Below the pieces are notes generated by a model. It saw only the letters and a program-made list of their open reading frames with translations. It did no database searches and was not told the origin of the DNA. Below are positions 47,536-56,569 of a stretch of 64,000 nucleotides of DNA, in pieces (position 1 is the stretch's first letter; the number at the start of each line of letters is the position of its first letter). The position numbers and the translations under genes are program-made. Source of the DNA: Halomonas sp. Lineage in GTDB: Bacteria > Pseudomonadota > Gammaproteobacteria > Pseudomonadales > Halomonadaceae. The DNA lies in the NCBI RefSeq assembly GCF_029263665.1, contig NZ_JAJUFQ010000001.1, positions 124,001 to 188,000 on the forward strand, written 5' to 3'.

Positions 47536-48795
47536 TCACCGGGGTAGCTTGAAAGGAGGTGCAGGACGACCATTGATGCGAATCTGGCCCTTGACGAGAT
47601 CAAGCGTCAGAGACTGGGTATCCAACGGTTCATGCAACCACAAGGCCACCATGGCCGGCACATCCAGCCATTCGAAATCACCATCCAGGCGGCTTTGGAA
47701 ACGTCCACGCATCTGTGGTTCCTTCAACTGGACCGCGCTGAGCTGACCCAACTGCCGGGCATCGAAGATCGCGACACCACTCCCCTTCAGGGAAAGGCCC
47801 AGCATGGGGCTATCCAGGTCGACATCATGCACATCCAGACGAGGAGAGTCCTGCAGCAGGTTGATCAATGCAAGGTCAAGCTCAGAGCCGGGCTGGGCGG
47901 CCTGGGGCAACATTCCACCCTCTGCAGCCTTGCGCCTCAGCAGTACAATCAGCTCCTTGAGGGCATCAGCATTGATCCGCGACAGTTCCATGTTGGCAGT
48001 ACCAGCAAGCAGCAAGCGGTCACCGGAGCTCACTTCTCCCACACTGAGCTGACTGCCAATGCGCAACTCACTGTCATCCAGCAGGGTGCGTGTTTCCAGT
48101 TGCAGGTTGCTACCTTCCAGATTGACCCTGGGGTGCTGCAGGTTCAACGCATCGATGGTCAACTGGTCGTGCTGGCTGAATGATTGCGCGCCTGCAGTGT
48201 AGGTATATCGGCTATCCAGCCGGGATGGGCCGACTTCCAGCTCAGCATCCCCATCATGCAGGCTCCAGGGCTCGAGATACATCCCCAGGTGCCAGTCACC
48301 ATAGACACCGTTGAAGCTGATATTGCCTCCCCTGAAGTGCAGCTCACGAGTCGCTTCTCCGGGAGGAGACTGACTGATGACGAAGGAGGCCAGGCGCAGC
48401 TTGCCATTGAAGGTGCCACCCAGGCTGCGGTAGTGGGCTTCCCAGGTAGGCGATGCGGAATGCAGGGTATCACTGAACAGGCCACGATCGTCACGGCCAT
48501 GATGCAGCTCGATCTGGCCGGACACGCTGGTATCCAGCACGCCGTGATTGGCTTCATATGGCAGAGAAAGGTGCCAGTTATGGCTGAGCAAGGGGGACAA
48601 ATGAATCGTACCGGAAGAACTCAGCCAGCCGCGTTGTACATGACTACGGGAAACTCGCAGATCACCCCGGGCCTGAAGGTCTGCCATGGCACGTTCGAGT
48701 TCTCGTTCGAACAACAGGCTGGCAATGTACTGAGCGAGTGCCCAGGTCAGCGCCAGCACCACCACTACCGGGACGATCCATCGTTCCTTGCGCAT
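47536..48795 (-). CDS. DUF945 (YdgA-like) envelope protein
   Basis: A 419-residue protein with one N-terminal membrane anchor or uncleaved signal (residues 7-25) and a long beta-rich periplasmic part. The start (SSLLFERELE, then a VSRSHVQRGWLSSSG segment) and the late DLDSPMLGLSLKGSG region fit DUF945, an inner-membrane-anchored family of unknown role. It lies upstream of the AsrA-type Lon gene, separated from it by a hairpin. No enzymatic motif is visible. Confidence 0.8.
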   Translation of the reverse strand: MRKERWIVPVVVVLALTWALAQYIASLLFERELERAMADLQARGDLRVSRSHVQRGWLSSSGTIHLSPLLSHNWHLSLPYEANHGVLDTSVSGQIELHHGRDDRGLFSDTLHSASPTWEAHYRSLGGTFNGKLRLASFVISQSPPGEATRELHFRGGNISFNGVYGDWHLGMYLEPWSLHDGDAELEVGPSRLDSRYTYTAGAQSFSQHDQLTIDALNLQHPRVNLEGSNLQLETRTLLDDSELRIGSQLSVGEVSSGDRLLLAGTANMELSRINADALKELIVLLRRKAAEGGMLPQAAQPGSELDLALINLLQDSPRLDVHDVDLDSPMLGLSLKGSGVAIFDARQLGQLSAVQLKEPQMRGRFQSRLDGDFEWLDVPAMVALWLHEPLDTQSLTLDLVKGQIRINGRPAPPFKLPR

Positions 48796-48875
48796 TCACT
48801 ACCCCTGAATTCGCCGTGGCTCCAACATGGCCCTGGCGCTCACTTCCCGGATGCCAGTCCACCCGGATACTCTGT

Positions 48876-49349
48876 TCAATGTAGCCATAACCACAGGTGC
48901 ATGGTGCTCCAGGCATATATCCCGGCCAGAATGTCATCGATCATGATGCCGAAACCTCCCGCTACGCGACGATCCGCCCAACGAATCGGCCAAGGCTTGA
49001 TCACATCGAAGATGCGGAAGGCCACGAACCCCCAGAGTGCCGCTTCCCAGGAAAAAGGCACCGCTGTCATGGTCAGCCAATATCCCACGAATTCATCCCA
49101 GACGATCCCGGAATGATCATGTACGCCAAGGTCGTTGGATGTCTTGTCACACAACCAGCAGCCCCAGACGAAGGTGATGGCAATTACCATCAGATACCAG
49201 CCAAGGGTCAGCTCGGACAATAACCAATAGAAGGGAATCGCAGCCAGGGTACCGAAGGTGCCAGGAGCAAAAGGGGCGGCACCACTGCCGAGGCCAAAAG
49301 CCAGGAAGTGGGTCGGGCGATGCCACACACTAGCGGGAGACTTGTTCAT
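48876..49349 (-). CDS. pgpA: Phosphatidylglycerophosphatase A
   Basis: A 157-residue inner-membrane enzyme that dephosphorylates phosphatidylglycerophosphate to phosphatidylglycerol. FGLGSGAAPFAPGTFGTLAAIP and the metal-binding DEFVGYW and FRIFDVIKPWPI segments are the family hallmarks. It overlaps the thiL stop by 4 bases, the standard order at the end of the nusB-thiL-pgpA block. Its product feeds Lgt, encoded elsewhere in the window. Confidence 0.96.
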   Translation of the reverse strand: MNKSPASVWHRPTHFLAFGLGSGAAPFAPGTFGTLAAIPFYWLLSELTLGWYLMVIAITFVWGCWLCDKTSNDLGVHDHSGIVWDEFVGYWLTMTAVPFSWEAALWGFVAFRIFDVIKPWPIRWADRRVAGGFGIMIDDILAGIYAWSTMHLWLWLH

Positions 49350-50302
49350 GGTTGACCTCCGCCAAAGTGCTGCCAGCCGGCCTTGGTCGGCATCTTCAGC
49401 CCATCAATGCCACTGCCTTCGACCAGCCGCCCGATTGCTGTCAGAGCGAGCCCGGACGACGCCAGTTCCGCCTGCGCTGCAGCCAGTTGCTCTGGTGCCA
49501 GGGTAACGAGCAGCTCATAGTCATCGCCACCGCTGAGTGCCGCCTGCATCGCGCCCTCCTCGCCCAGCATATCGACCAGCCCCTCTGCCAGAGGAATCGC
49601 TTGAGCATCAAGCTCAGCACCTACCTTGCTGGCTTCCAGCACATGCCCCAGATCAGCCAGAAGTCCATCGGAAATATCAATGGCTGACGAGGCCAGTTCT
49701 GCCAAAGCGATACCTGCCTCAAGACGCGGCTGCGGCAACAGATAACGCGATAGCAGCGGATGCTGAAGATCACGCTCTCCGGCCTGCCAGGCCGCCAGGC
49801 CGCCCGCGCCACCACCCAGGGCTCCTGTCACGGCCAGAATATCTCCCGCCCTGGCACCTGAACGCCTCAACGCTCGGGCAGGCTCTGCTTCTCCCATCAC
49901 CGTGACGCTCACGGCGCGCTCTCCCGCCGTGACATCGCCACCGACAAGATTGACCTTCACCGCGTCACACAAGGCATGGAACCCCTTGGCAAACTCGGCC
50001 ACCCAGGCAGCATCACTGACAGGCAGTGCCAATGACATCAGGCACCAGCGAGGGCGAGCTCCCATGGCGGCAAGATCACTGAGGCTCACGGCCAGGGCAC
50101 GATGCCCGACCGCAGAGGCAGGGGCTTCCGCAGGGAAATGGTGTCCTTCAACTGACGTATCGACACTGACCACCAGCTGCTGCCCGGCCGTGGGGCTGAG
50201 CAGGCAAGCATCATCGCCTGCCCCCAGGACAACACCAGTGTCCATGGTGGAGACATGCGCAGGGGCCAGCCAACGATTGATGAGCTCGAATTCTCCGTGC
50301 AT
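49346..50302 (-). CDS. thiL: Thiamine-monophosphate kinase
   Basis: A 318-residue ATP-dependent kinase that converts thiamine monophosphate to the diphosphate cofactor. The metal-binding GAGDDACLL, DTSVEGHHF, NLVGGDVTAG, IDISDGLLADLGH and SGGDDYELL motifs are all present. It follows nusB after 13 bases and is coupled to pgpA. Together with the thiamine-type transporter upstream it shows use of thiamine cofactors, though no thiamine synthesis genes lie here. Confidence 0.97.
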   Translation of the reverse strand: MHGEFELINRWLAPAHVSTMDTGVVLGAGDDACLLSPTAGQQLVVSVDTSVEGHHFPAEAPASAVGHRALAVSLSDLAAMGARPRWCLMSLALPVSDAAWVAEFAKGFHALCDAVKVNLVGGDVTAGERAVSVTVMGEAEPARALRRSGARAGDILAVTGALGGGAGGLAAWQAGERDLQHPLLSRYLLPQPRLEAGIALAELASSAIDISDGLLADLGHVLEASKVGAELDAQAIPLAEGLVDMLGEEGAMQAALSGGDDYELLVTLAPEQLAAAQAELASSGLALTAIGRLVEGSGIDGLKMPTKAGWQHFGGGQP

Positions 50303-50315
50303 GGGAGTGTGACCC

Positions 50316-50816
50316 TTAGCGGCGACGGGCGCTTACCTCAGCGCTACGCAGCTTGTTGGCCAGCTTGTCGAGAATTCCATTGACATACTTGTGTCCATCG
50401 GTGGCACCAAAGGACTTGGCCAGTTCAACGCCCTCGTTGATCACCACGCGATATGGCACCTCAAGACGGTGGGAGAGTTCATAAGCCCCCAGACGCAGAA
50501 TGGCCAGCTCGATGGGGTCCAGATCTTCCATGCGACGATCCAGCAACGGAGAAATGGAAGCATCCAGCTCAGCCTTGTAACGAGCCACGTTGTGCAGAAG
50601 CTCATGGAACAAGGCCAGATCAGCGATTCTCATCACCTCAAGCCAGTTTTCATGGTTTTCCAGGTCCTCGTCCGGAACCTGGCTGCGGAATTCAGCTTCC
50701 ACTGAGGTAACGGGCTTGCCTGTCATGTGCCATTGATACAGCCCCTGGACTGCCAGTTCACGGGCAGCTCGACGGGCTTGCTGGGCGAGGGATGGAGAAC
50801 GCTGATCCTGACTCAT
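50316..50816 (-). CDS. nusB: Transcription antitermination factor NusB
   Basis: A 166-residue helical RNA-binding protein that works with NusE (S10) at boxA to allow antitermination in rRNA operons. Matches include [15 protein letters not shown], the central [27 protein letters not shown] and [29 protein letters not shown]. It has a slightly long N- and C-terminus compared with E. coli (139 residues). Its start overlaps the ribH stop by 4 bases. Confidence 0.97.
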   Translation of the reverse strand: MSQDQRSPSLAQQARRAARELAVQGLYQWHMTGKPVTSVEAEFRSQVPDEDLENHENWLEVMRIADLALFHELLHNVARYKAELDASISPLLDRRMEDLDPIELAILRLGAYELSHRLEVPYRVVINEGVELAKSFGATDGHKYVNGILDKLANKLRSAEVSARRR

Positions 50817-51331
50817 GAGAAAGCCTCCTCAGCACCTTCTTCATCAACACCATTTTCATCGCCAAAACAACGCAACAGCGACACCATTTCCATGGCGGCC
50901 ATGGCGGCTTCGGTGCCCTTGTTGCCCATCTTGGTACCAGAACGCTCGATAGCCTGCTCGATGGAGTTGACCGTCAGTACACCATTGGCAACCGGGGTGT
51001 CGAACTCAAGCTGCAGACGCGACAGCGCAGAATTGCACTCGCCAGCCACATGCTCGAAGTGCGGCGTACCACCACGAATCACGGCTCCCAGAGCAATGAC
51101 CGCGTCCGGACGTGCCACCTGCAGAACACGCTTGATCGCCAACGGCAGCTCCCAAGCACCGGGCACATGGACGATATCGATTGCTTCGGCATCCACACCG
51201 TGGCGCATCAGGCTGTCTACGGCACCTTCCACCAGACTGTCCACCACATGATGATTGAAACGGCCAACGACAATGACGTAGCGGCCTTCGACGTCGACGA
51301 AGCTACCTTCGACTTGGGAAATAGGATTCAT
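50813..51331 (-). CDS. ribH: 6,7-dimethyl-8-ribityllumazine synthase
   Basis: A 172-residue lumazine synthase that condenses DHBP with the ribitylamino-uracil in riboflavin synthesis. [46 protein letters not shown] and the late MGNKGTEAA are diagnostic. ATG 51331 is chosen because AAGGA lies 6 bases upstream; an in-frame ATG 63 bases earlier is not supported. A short acidic C-terminal tail is extra. It follows ribBA and is coupled to nusB. Confidence 0.96.
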   Translation of the reverse strand: MNPISQVEGSFVDVEGRYVIVVGRFNHHVVDSLVEGAVDSLMRHGVDAEAIDIVHVPGAWELPLAIKRVLQVARPDAVIALGAVIRGGTPHFEHVAGECNSALSRLQLEFDTPVANGVLTVNSIEQAIERSGTKMGNKGTEAAMAAMEMVSLLRCFGDENGVDEEGAEEAFS

Positions 51332-51411
51332 GTCGGTCCTTCCTGAAAATACCGACCAAGGCCGGCATGGGGTGGCAGTATGCTTCACCTTCACCCTATT
51401 GAATACTAAAG

Positions 51412-51457
51412 CGCTGAGGCACTCATTGCCGTTTTGGCAATTCAGGACCTCAGCGCA
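51412..51457 (-). terminator. Composite hairpin between ribBA and ribH
   Basis: A 9-bp outer stem (GCGCTGAGG / CCTCAGCGC) encloses a second 6-bp stem (ATTGCC / GGCAAT). It starts 7 bases past the ribBA stop and is followed on the minus strand by TTTAGTATT. It may be a leaky terminator or an mRNA processing signal that uncouples ribBA from ribH-nusB. Confidence 0.55.
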
Positions 51458-51463
51458 AAAAAA

Positions 51464-52627
51464 TCAGTCGTCGAGAATATCACTCGACGATTCTCCCTGG
51501 GGAGACACCAGCTCGACCACTTCCAGATCAAACCCGGACAGCGCGGAAAATTTCCATGGTGAGCTGAGCAGGCGCATCTTCCCTACCCCCAGTTCGCGCA
51601 GAATCTGCGATCCGGTACCGATGGAAAGATAATTGCCTGCTCCATCGGATTCACTGCCTCGCACCACACGACGGCGTTCGAGAAACACCTGCAGCAGATC
51701 ATTGAGATCCTGGCTCGGGCGTAGATCATCCAGCAATACAAAAACACCATGCTCGACCCGAGCAACCTCCTCCAGTGCGGCGCTGGCACGCCAGGAGGAT
51801 TCCCCTTCACGTTCCAGACACAGCAGGTCACGCAGCTTGTTGCCCAGGTGCACCCTCACGGTCGTCAGCGCTTCCGGACTCGGCTCGCCCTTGACCAGCG
51901 CCATGTGGTGCGTGTTCTGGATACGGTCATGGAAGACATGCAGCATCAGCTCACCGAAATCGGTGTTCACTGACGTGCGCTCGACTTCTTCTACCGTGCG
52001 CTCATTGAGAATGCGATAGTGAATGAGGTCGGCAATGGTCCCCATCTTGATACCATGGGTCTTGGCGAACTCCTCGAGCTCAGGGCGGCGCGCCATGCTG
52101 CCATCTTCATTCATGATCTCGCAGATCACACCGCTGGGATCACAACCGGCCAGGGCCGCCAGGTCACAGGCCGCCTCGGTATGGCCTGCACGACGCAGCA
52201 CCCCACCGGGCTCAGCCATCAACGGAAAGATATGACCAGGCTGAACAATATCCGCACTCGAGGCATTGCGTGCACAGGCTGCCTGCACCGTACGCGCACG
52301 ATCGGCAGCGGAAATACCGGTCGTCACGCCTTCGGCTGCCTCGATGGACAACGTAAACTTGGTGCCGTATCCGGAACCGTTGTCCTGCACCATCAAGGGC
52401 AAGTTGAGCTGAGCACAGCGTTCGTGGGTCATGGGCATGCAGATCAGGCCACGAGCATGCACTGCCATGAAGTTGATATGCTGAGCCTCAACCTTTTCGG
52501 CAGCCATGATGATGTCGCCTTCGTTCTCACGATCTTCGTCATCCATCAGGATGACCATGCGCCCCTGGCGAATGTCTTCGATCAGCTCGGCGATGGGGGC
52601 GATTCCCCCATTGAAGGAGTGCGACAT
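51464..52627 (-). CDS. ribB: 3,4-dihydroxy-2-butanone 4-phosphate synthase with degenerate RibA-like domain
   Basis: A 387-residue RibBA-type protein. Residues 1-205 form a complete RibB domain (MVILMDDEDRENEGDIIMAAE, VTTGISAADRARTV, HTEAACDLAALAG), which makes the four-carbon unit of riboflavin. The C-terminal part has the outline of GTP cyclohydrolase II, but the zinc-cysteine motif (HSECLTGD...SLRCDCG) is missing; the region reads TTVRVHLGNKLRDLLCLE. GTP cyclohydrolase II activity is therefore not expected, and a separate ribA should exist. Such one-active-domain proteins are known in proteobacteria. No FMN riboswitch is visible upstream. Confidence 0.93.
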   Translation of the reverse strand: MSHSFNGGIAPIAELIEDIRQGRMVILMDDEDRENEGDIIMAAEKVEAQHINFMAVHARGLICMPMTHERCAQLNLPLMVQDNGSGYGTKFTLSIEAAEGVTTGISAADRARTVQAACARNASSADIVQPGHIFPLMAEPGGVLRRAGHTEAACDLAALAGCDPSGVICEIMNEDGSMARRPELEEFAKTHGIKMGTIADLIHYRILNERTVEEVERTSVNTDFGELMLHVFHDRIQNTHHMALVKGEPSPEALTTVRVHLGNKLRDLLCLEREGESSWRASAALEEVARVEHGVFVLLDDLRPSQDLNDLLQVFLERRRVVRGSESDGAGNYLSIGTGSQILRELGVGKMRLLSSPWKFSALSGFDLEVVELVSPQGESSSDILDD

Positions 52628-52797
52628 GACGTCTCCCTATAAATATCGGCTTGGCGCCGTCGCAGTCTAGCGACAACATCGTCGCTGACCTGCGTCGGAC
52701 ACCAGAATCGGCGTCAGGGTACCGTGACGCGGCATCTGGCGCCAGTAAGAAGCGTTGGAAGCTCTGCCCAACCCTGTATCAAATACGTCCTGACAGC

Positions 52798-53928
52798 CTA
52801 TCTGACAGGGCGGGCAAGAATTCGCCAATCCTTGCCAAATGCCCGAATATCAAGGATATCCAGTGGCCGCTGCTGGTCCATGCGCTCAAGGCCAAGGTTC
52901 AGCAAGGGACGAGCTTCGCTCCCCAGCAAGGTCGGTGCCAGATATAGCCGCAGCTCATCGACCAGACCAGCATCCATCATCGCGCCGGCCAATGTCGCTC
53001 CGGTTTCCACCAGCACATCATTGCATTGCTCGTGTTCCGCCAGCCAGGACAATAGAGCAGCCAGGTCCACACGGCCATTTTCCCCTGCAGGCAACTCAAG
53101 TATCTCGGCTCCCGCCTGTTCAAGCTTGGCCCTGCGCGCATTCTGAATGCCTGCCACCGTCACCACCAGGGTTCGTCCTGGCTCTACCAGGCAGGCTGCC
53201 GCCAATGGCATGCGCAAGGTGCTGTCCAGTATCACGCGCAGTGGCTGACGTGCCGCAATAGTCTCCGCAGATACGTCCTCGACATCACCCAATTGTTCAG
53301 GGCGCACCGTCAGACGCGCGTTATCAAAGATGATCGAGTCCACCCCTGTGAGGATGGCGCAACTCTCGGCGCGCAGGCGCTGGACATCTCGCCGGGCCTC
53401 AGGACCAGTGATCCACTGGGAGTCACCGGAAGGCATGGCAGTACGTCCATCCAGGCTCATTGCCATCTTCAAGCGCACTCTTGGCCTGCCCTGCACCATG
53501 CGCAGCAGGAAACCAGCATTCAGGGTCCAGGCATCCTCTTCAAGAATTCCGACATCAACCTGAATACCCGCTGCACGCATACGCTCGATCCCGCGCCCAG
53601 CAACCAGAGGATTGGGATCCTGCATGGCAACCACGACACGGGCAACACCGGCCTGAATCAGCGCTTCGCAGCAGGGGCCAGTACGCCCCTGGTGAGAACA
53701 GGGTTCCAGGGTCACGTAGGCAGTCGCACCCTCCGCCTTGTCTCCCGCCTCGGCCAAGGCATGAATTTCAGCATGCGCTTCTCCCGAGCGCATGTGGAAA
53801 CCTTCCCCAACGAGTTCTTCATCCTTGACCAGTACACAGCCGACTCTTGGATTGGGCATGGTGGTATAGCGACCATGCTCAGCCAGGCGCAAGGCTCTAG
53901 CCATCCAGGCTTCATCACTCATAGGCAT
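52798..53928 (-). CDS. ribD: Bifunctional riboflavin deaminase/reductase RibD
   Basis: A 376-residue enzyme for the second and third steps of riboflavin synthesis. The N-terminal zinc deaminase has HAEIHAL and PCSHQGRTGPC (about residues 50-90); the C-terminal reductase starts near 146 (RPRVRLKMAMSLDGRTA) and includes SQWITG and VETGATLAGAMMDAGLVDEL. ATG 53928 shares a base with the nrdR stop; an ATG two codons later is also possible. The 170 bases between its stop and ribBA lack the ribE gene normally found there. Confidence 0.96.
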   Translation of the reverse strand: MPMSDEAWMARALRLAEHGRYTTMPNPRVGCVLVKDEELVGEGFHMRSGEAHAEIHALAEAGDKAEGATAYVTLEPCSHQGRTGPCCEALIQAGVARVVVAMQDPNPLVAGRGIERMRAAGIQVDVGILEEDAWTLNAGFLLRMVQGRPRVRLKMAMSLDGRTAMPSGDSQWITGPEARRDVQRLRAESCAILTGVDSIIFDNARLTVRPEQLGDVEDVSAETIAARQPLRVILDSTLRMPLAAACLVEPGRTLVVTVAGIQNARRAKLEQAGAEILELPAGENGRVDLAALLSWLAEHEQCNDVLVETGATLAGAMMDAGLVDELRLYLAPTLLGSEARPLLNLGLERMDQQRPLDILDIRAFGKDWRILARPVR

Positions 53929-54422
53929 CAACGCGTTTTCCCTCCATGGCCATTATCCGGGGAGAAATGGGGTTCCTGGGCCAGTCGATCAATTTCGGCC
54001 CGGAACTCATCGATATCCTGAAAACTGCGATATACCGAGGCAAAACGGATATATGCCACCTGGTCGAGGCGCTTGAGTGCACTCATGACTTCCTCACCCA
54101 CATCCCGGGCATGGATTTCACGTTCACCACGCGCTCGCAGTGACTGGCGAATGCGCTCTACCGCTGCCTCGATGGACTCGGCACTGACAGGACGCTTTTC
54201 CAAGGCACGCAGCATACCGCCACGCAACTTGGCTTCATCGAACACTTCACGAGTGCCATCTGACTTGATGATGCGTGGCATCAGCAACTCTGCCGTCTCA
54301 TAGGTGGTAAAGCGCTCACCGCAGTCGGCGCACTGCCGGCGCCGGCGTACCTGGTCGCCCTCGGCCACCAGGCGGGAGTCAGTCACGCGCGTATCCTGAG
54401 CGCCACAGAAAGGGCAGTGCAT
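53928..54422 (-). CDS. nrdR: Transcriptional repressor NrdR
   Basis: A 164-residue nucleotide-sensing repressor of ribonucleotide reductase genes. The N-terminal zinc ribbon ([17 protein letters not shown] ... [12 protein letters not shown]) is followed by the ATP-cone (about 46-136). ATG 54422 is fixed by the family start MHCPFC; the frame is open further upstream without homology. The C-terminal His/Gly/Lys-rich tail is a little longer than in E. coli (149 residues). It heads the ribD-ribBA-ribH-nusB-thiL-pgpA block and is divergent from the glucosylglycerate phosphorylase gene. Confidence 0.97.
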   Translation of the reverse strand: MHCPFCGAQDTRVTDSRLVAEGDQVRRRRQCADCGERFTTYETAELLMPRIIKSDGTREVFDEAKLRGGMLRALEKRPVSAESIEAAVERIRQSLRARGEREIHARDVGEEVMSALKRLDQVAYIRFASVYRSFQDIDEFRAEIDRLAQEPHFSPDNGHGGKTR

Positions 54423-54693
54423 AGCGGCATATCCAAGTAGACGAAAGTGTCGGCATAGTGTAACGGGTGGCAGCTTTCTCGCCCAGCTGTCGCTCCACCA
54501 TGGGGCAATTTGTTCCTGCTTTCTGTGCTTGCTTATATGGCATGAGAGCCCCTCCATATAAACACCCAGAGCCTGCTTATGCAGGTGCATGAGATATCGA
54601 TGAGCAAGCTTGGCATGCCATGTGCTTAAAGCTGGTATGAACCTGTATTCAGGACTGCGTCAACGACCTACGCTTCGTCACTGGAGGAATACC

Positions 54694-56511
54694 ATGACCC
54701 GCTCTCCAAGCTCCGTCCAGTCACTCTCGGCCGACGCTTTCATCACACGTGCGCGTCCCTTGATCGAACGGCTCTATGGACCTCGCTGCGACGAAGTCAT
54801 GCGTCGCCTGATGCGCCTCGTGGACGCCCATCGTGACATTCTGACGCCCCAGAATGGTGCAGAAACCGGAGATCTGTGGAGCGAACGGGACCAATGGGTG
54901 ATCCTCTATGGTGATTCCATCATCGAAGAAGGTCGCACACCGCTGGAAGCACTGGATGACTTTCTTGAGGCCCACCTTGGCGAAGTCATCAGCGGCGTTC
55001 ATGTGCTGCCGTTCTTTCCCTGGAGCAGCGACGATGGTTTCTCGGTCATCCATTATCGGGAAGTCAATCCAAGCCTGGGTGACTGGCAGGATATCCGCCG
55101 CCTGGCCAGCCATCGAGACTTGATGGTGGACCTGGTACTCAATCATGCGTCCCGGGAATCCTTGTGGTTTGCCGACTATCTGGGTGGCAACCTTCCCGGG
55201 CGCGACTTTTTCATTGAAATGGACCCTGACACAGACCTTTCCGATGTGGTGCGCCCACGCAGCTCTCCATTGCTGGTCCCCGTAGCAACCCGCCGCGGTG
55301 TACGTCACCTGTGGGCCACCTTTTCCGAGGACCAGATCGATCTCAACTTTGCCAACCCCGATGTATTACTGGAGTTCGTTGGCATTCTGCTGTTCTACCT
55401 GGAGCAAGGCGCCCGAGTTATCCGGCTGGATGCCATTGCCTATCTATGGAAACGCCCTGGTACCAGCTGCATTCACCTGCCCGAAACCCATGCAGTGGTG
55501 AAACTGCTACGCGCGCTGGTCGATCATCTGGCTCCAGGCACACTGATCATTACCGAAACCAATGTCCCTCACGCAGAGAACATCAGTTACTTTGGCTTAT
55601 CTGGAACCGGGCCTTCCTCCAAGGAACAACCACTGGTACCCGATGAGGCCCACCTTGTCTATCAGTTCACCTTGCCTCCCCTGCTGTTGCATACCTTGAC
55701 CAGCGGCGAGGCGGATACGCTGGCCAGATGGATCGATAGCCTGCCGTACTTGCCCCCGGGCTGCAGCTATCTCAACTTCACGGCCAGCCATGATGGCATC
55801 GGGGTACGTCCCCTGGAGGGCTGGCTAGAGCCTCACGACATCGATGCCTTGATGACCCTGATGCAACGCTTCGGCGGATTCATCAGCATGCGCAGCCAGG
55901 TTGATGGCAGCGACAGTCCTTACGAACTCAATATCACCTGGTTTGCTGCCATGAGCGGTACCCGTAAAGGCCCCGATCCGTGGCAAATGGAACGTTTTCT
56001 GCTCAGTCAGAACTTGATGCTGGCACTCAAGGGCATTCCAGCAATCTATCTTCACTGCCTCACCGCGACACAGAACGATCTGGAAGGGGTCGAGCATAGC
56101 GGTCGCTTGCGCTCCATCAATCGCAAACGCTGGCAACGCGAACAGCTCGAGGAACTACTGGCCAGCCGCCATACTCCCACCCGTGAAGTCTTTCATGCCT
56201 TGACCCGGCGCCTGTCGATTCGCAAGCAGGAGCCCTGTTTTCATCCGGATGCAGGACAACGTGTCATACCCAGTGATTCCGCATTACTGGTGATTGAACG
56301 TGGGCCCCTGGAAAATGGTCGACGGTTGCTGGCCATACACAACGTCACCGACCGACGTCAGCCACTGGACCTGGATGCTCTCTTGCCAGCTACCCCTGAC
56401 ACTCCCTGGGACGACCTTCTGGAGGGCGGGACCTGGGAACCTCAGGACAGTCTTGCACCTTACCGCACGCTATGGCTGGTGCAACAATCTTCATCCATAG
56501 CGAACCCATGA
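54694..56511 (+). CDS. GH13_18 phosphorylase, probable glucosylglycerate phosphorylase
   Basis: A 605-residue glycoside hydrolase family 13 enzyme of the sucrose-phosphorylase group. The four GH13 regions are visible: DLVLNHAS, RLDAIAYLWK with nucleophile D246, IITETN with acid/base E288, and FTASHDGI with D367. It is longer than sucrose phosphorylase (about 500 residues) and closer to the YcjM-like glucosylglycerate phosphorylases. The convergent genes encode glucosyl-3-phosphoglycerate synthase and a matching phosphatase, so phosphorolysis of glucosylglycerate to glucose 1-phosphate and glycerate is the best inference. ATG 54694 has GGAGG 8 bases upstream. Sucrose or another glucoside remains possible. 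Confidence 0.9.
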   Translation: MTRSPSSVQSLSADAFITRARPLIERLYGPRCDEVMRRLMRLVDAHRDILTPQNGAETGDLWSERDQWVILYGDSIIEEGRTPLEALDDFLEAHLGEVISGVHVLPFFPWSSDDGFSVIHYREVNPSLGDWQDIRRLASHRDLMVDLVLNHASRESLWFADYLGGNLPGRDFFIEMDPDTDLSDVVRPRSSPLLVPVATRRGVRHLWATFSEDQIDLNFANPDVLLEFVGILLFYLEQGARVIRLDAIAYLWKRPGTSCIHLPETHAVVKLLRALVDHLAPGTLIITETNVPHAENISYFGLSGTGPSSKEQPLVPDEAHLVYQFTLPPLLLHTLTSGEADTLARWIDSLPYLPPGCSYLNFTASHDGIGVRPLEGWLEPHDIDALMTLMQRFGGFISMRSQVDGSDSPYELNITWFAAMSGTRKGPDPWQMERFLLSQNLMLALKGIPAIYLHCLTATQNDLEGVEHSGRLRSINRKRWQREQLEELLASRHTPTREVFHALTRRLSIRKQEPCFHPDAGQRVIPSDSALLVIERGPLENGRRLLAIHNVTDRRQPLDLDALLPATPDTPWDDLLEGGTWEPQDSLAPYRTLWLVQQSSSIANP

Positions 56512-56569
56512 GAAGAGAAGATTGTCATACTGGGCACATCTCACGCCCTTGATGACTGGAGTCTGTCAT

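Noticed and set aside
52628-52797. FMN riboswitch upstream of ribBA
   Set aside because: A stretch resembling GATTCTGGTGTCCGACG is present, but the GGGGCGGGGYGAAA, ACCGGCGGT and AGCCCGCGA elements are missing.
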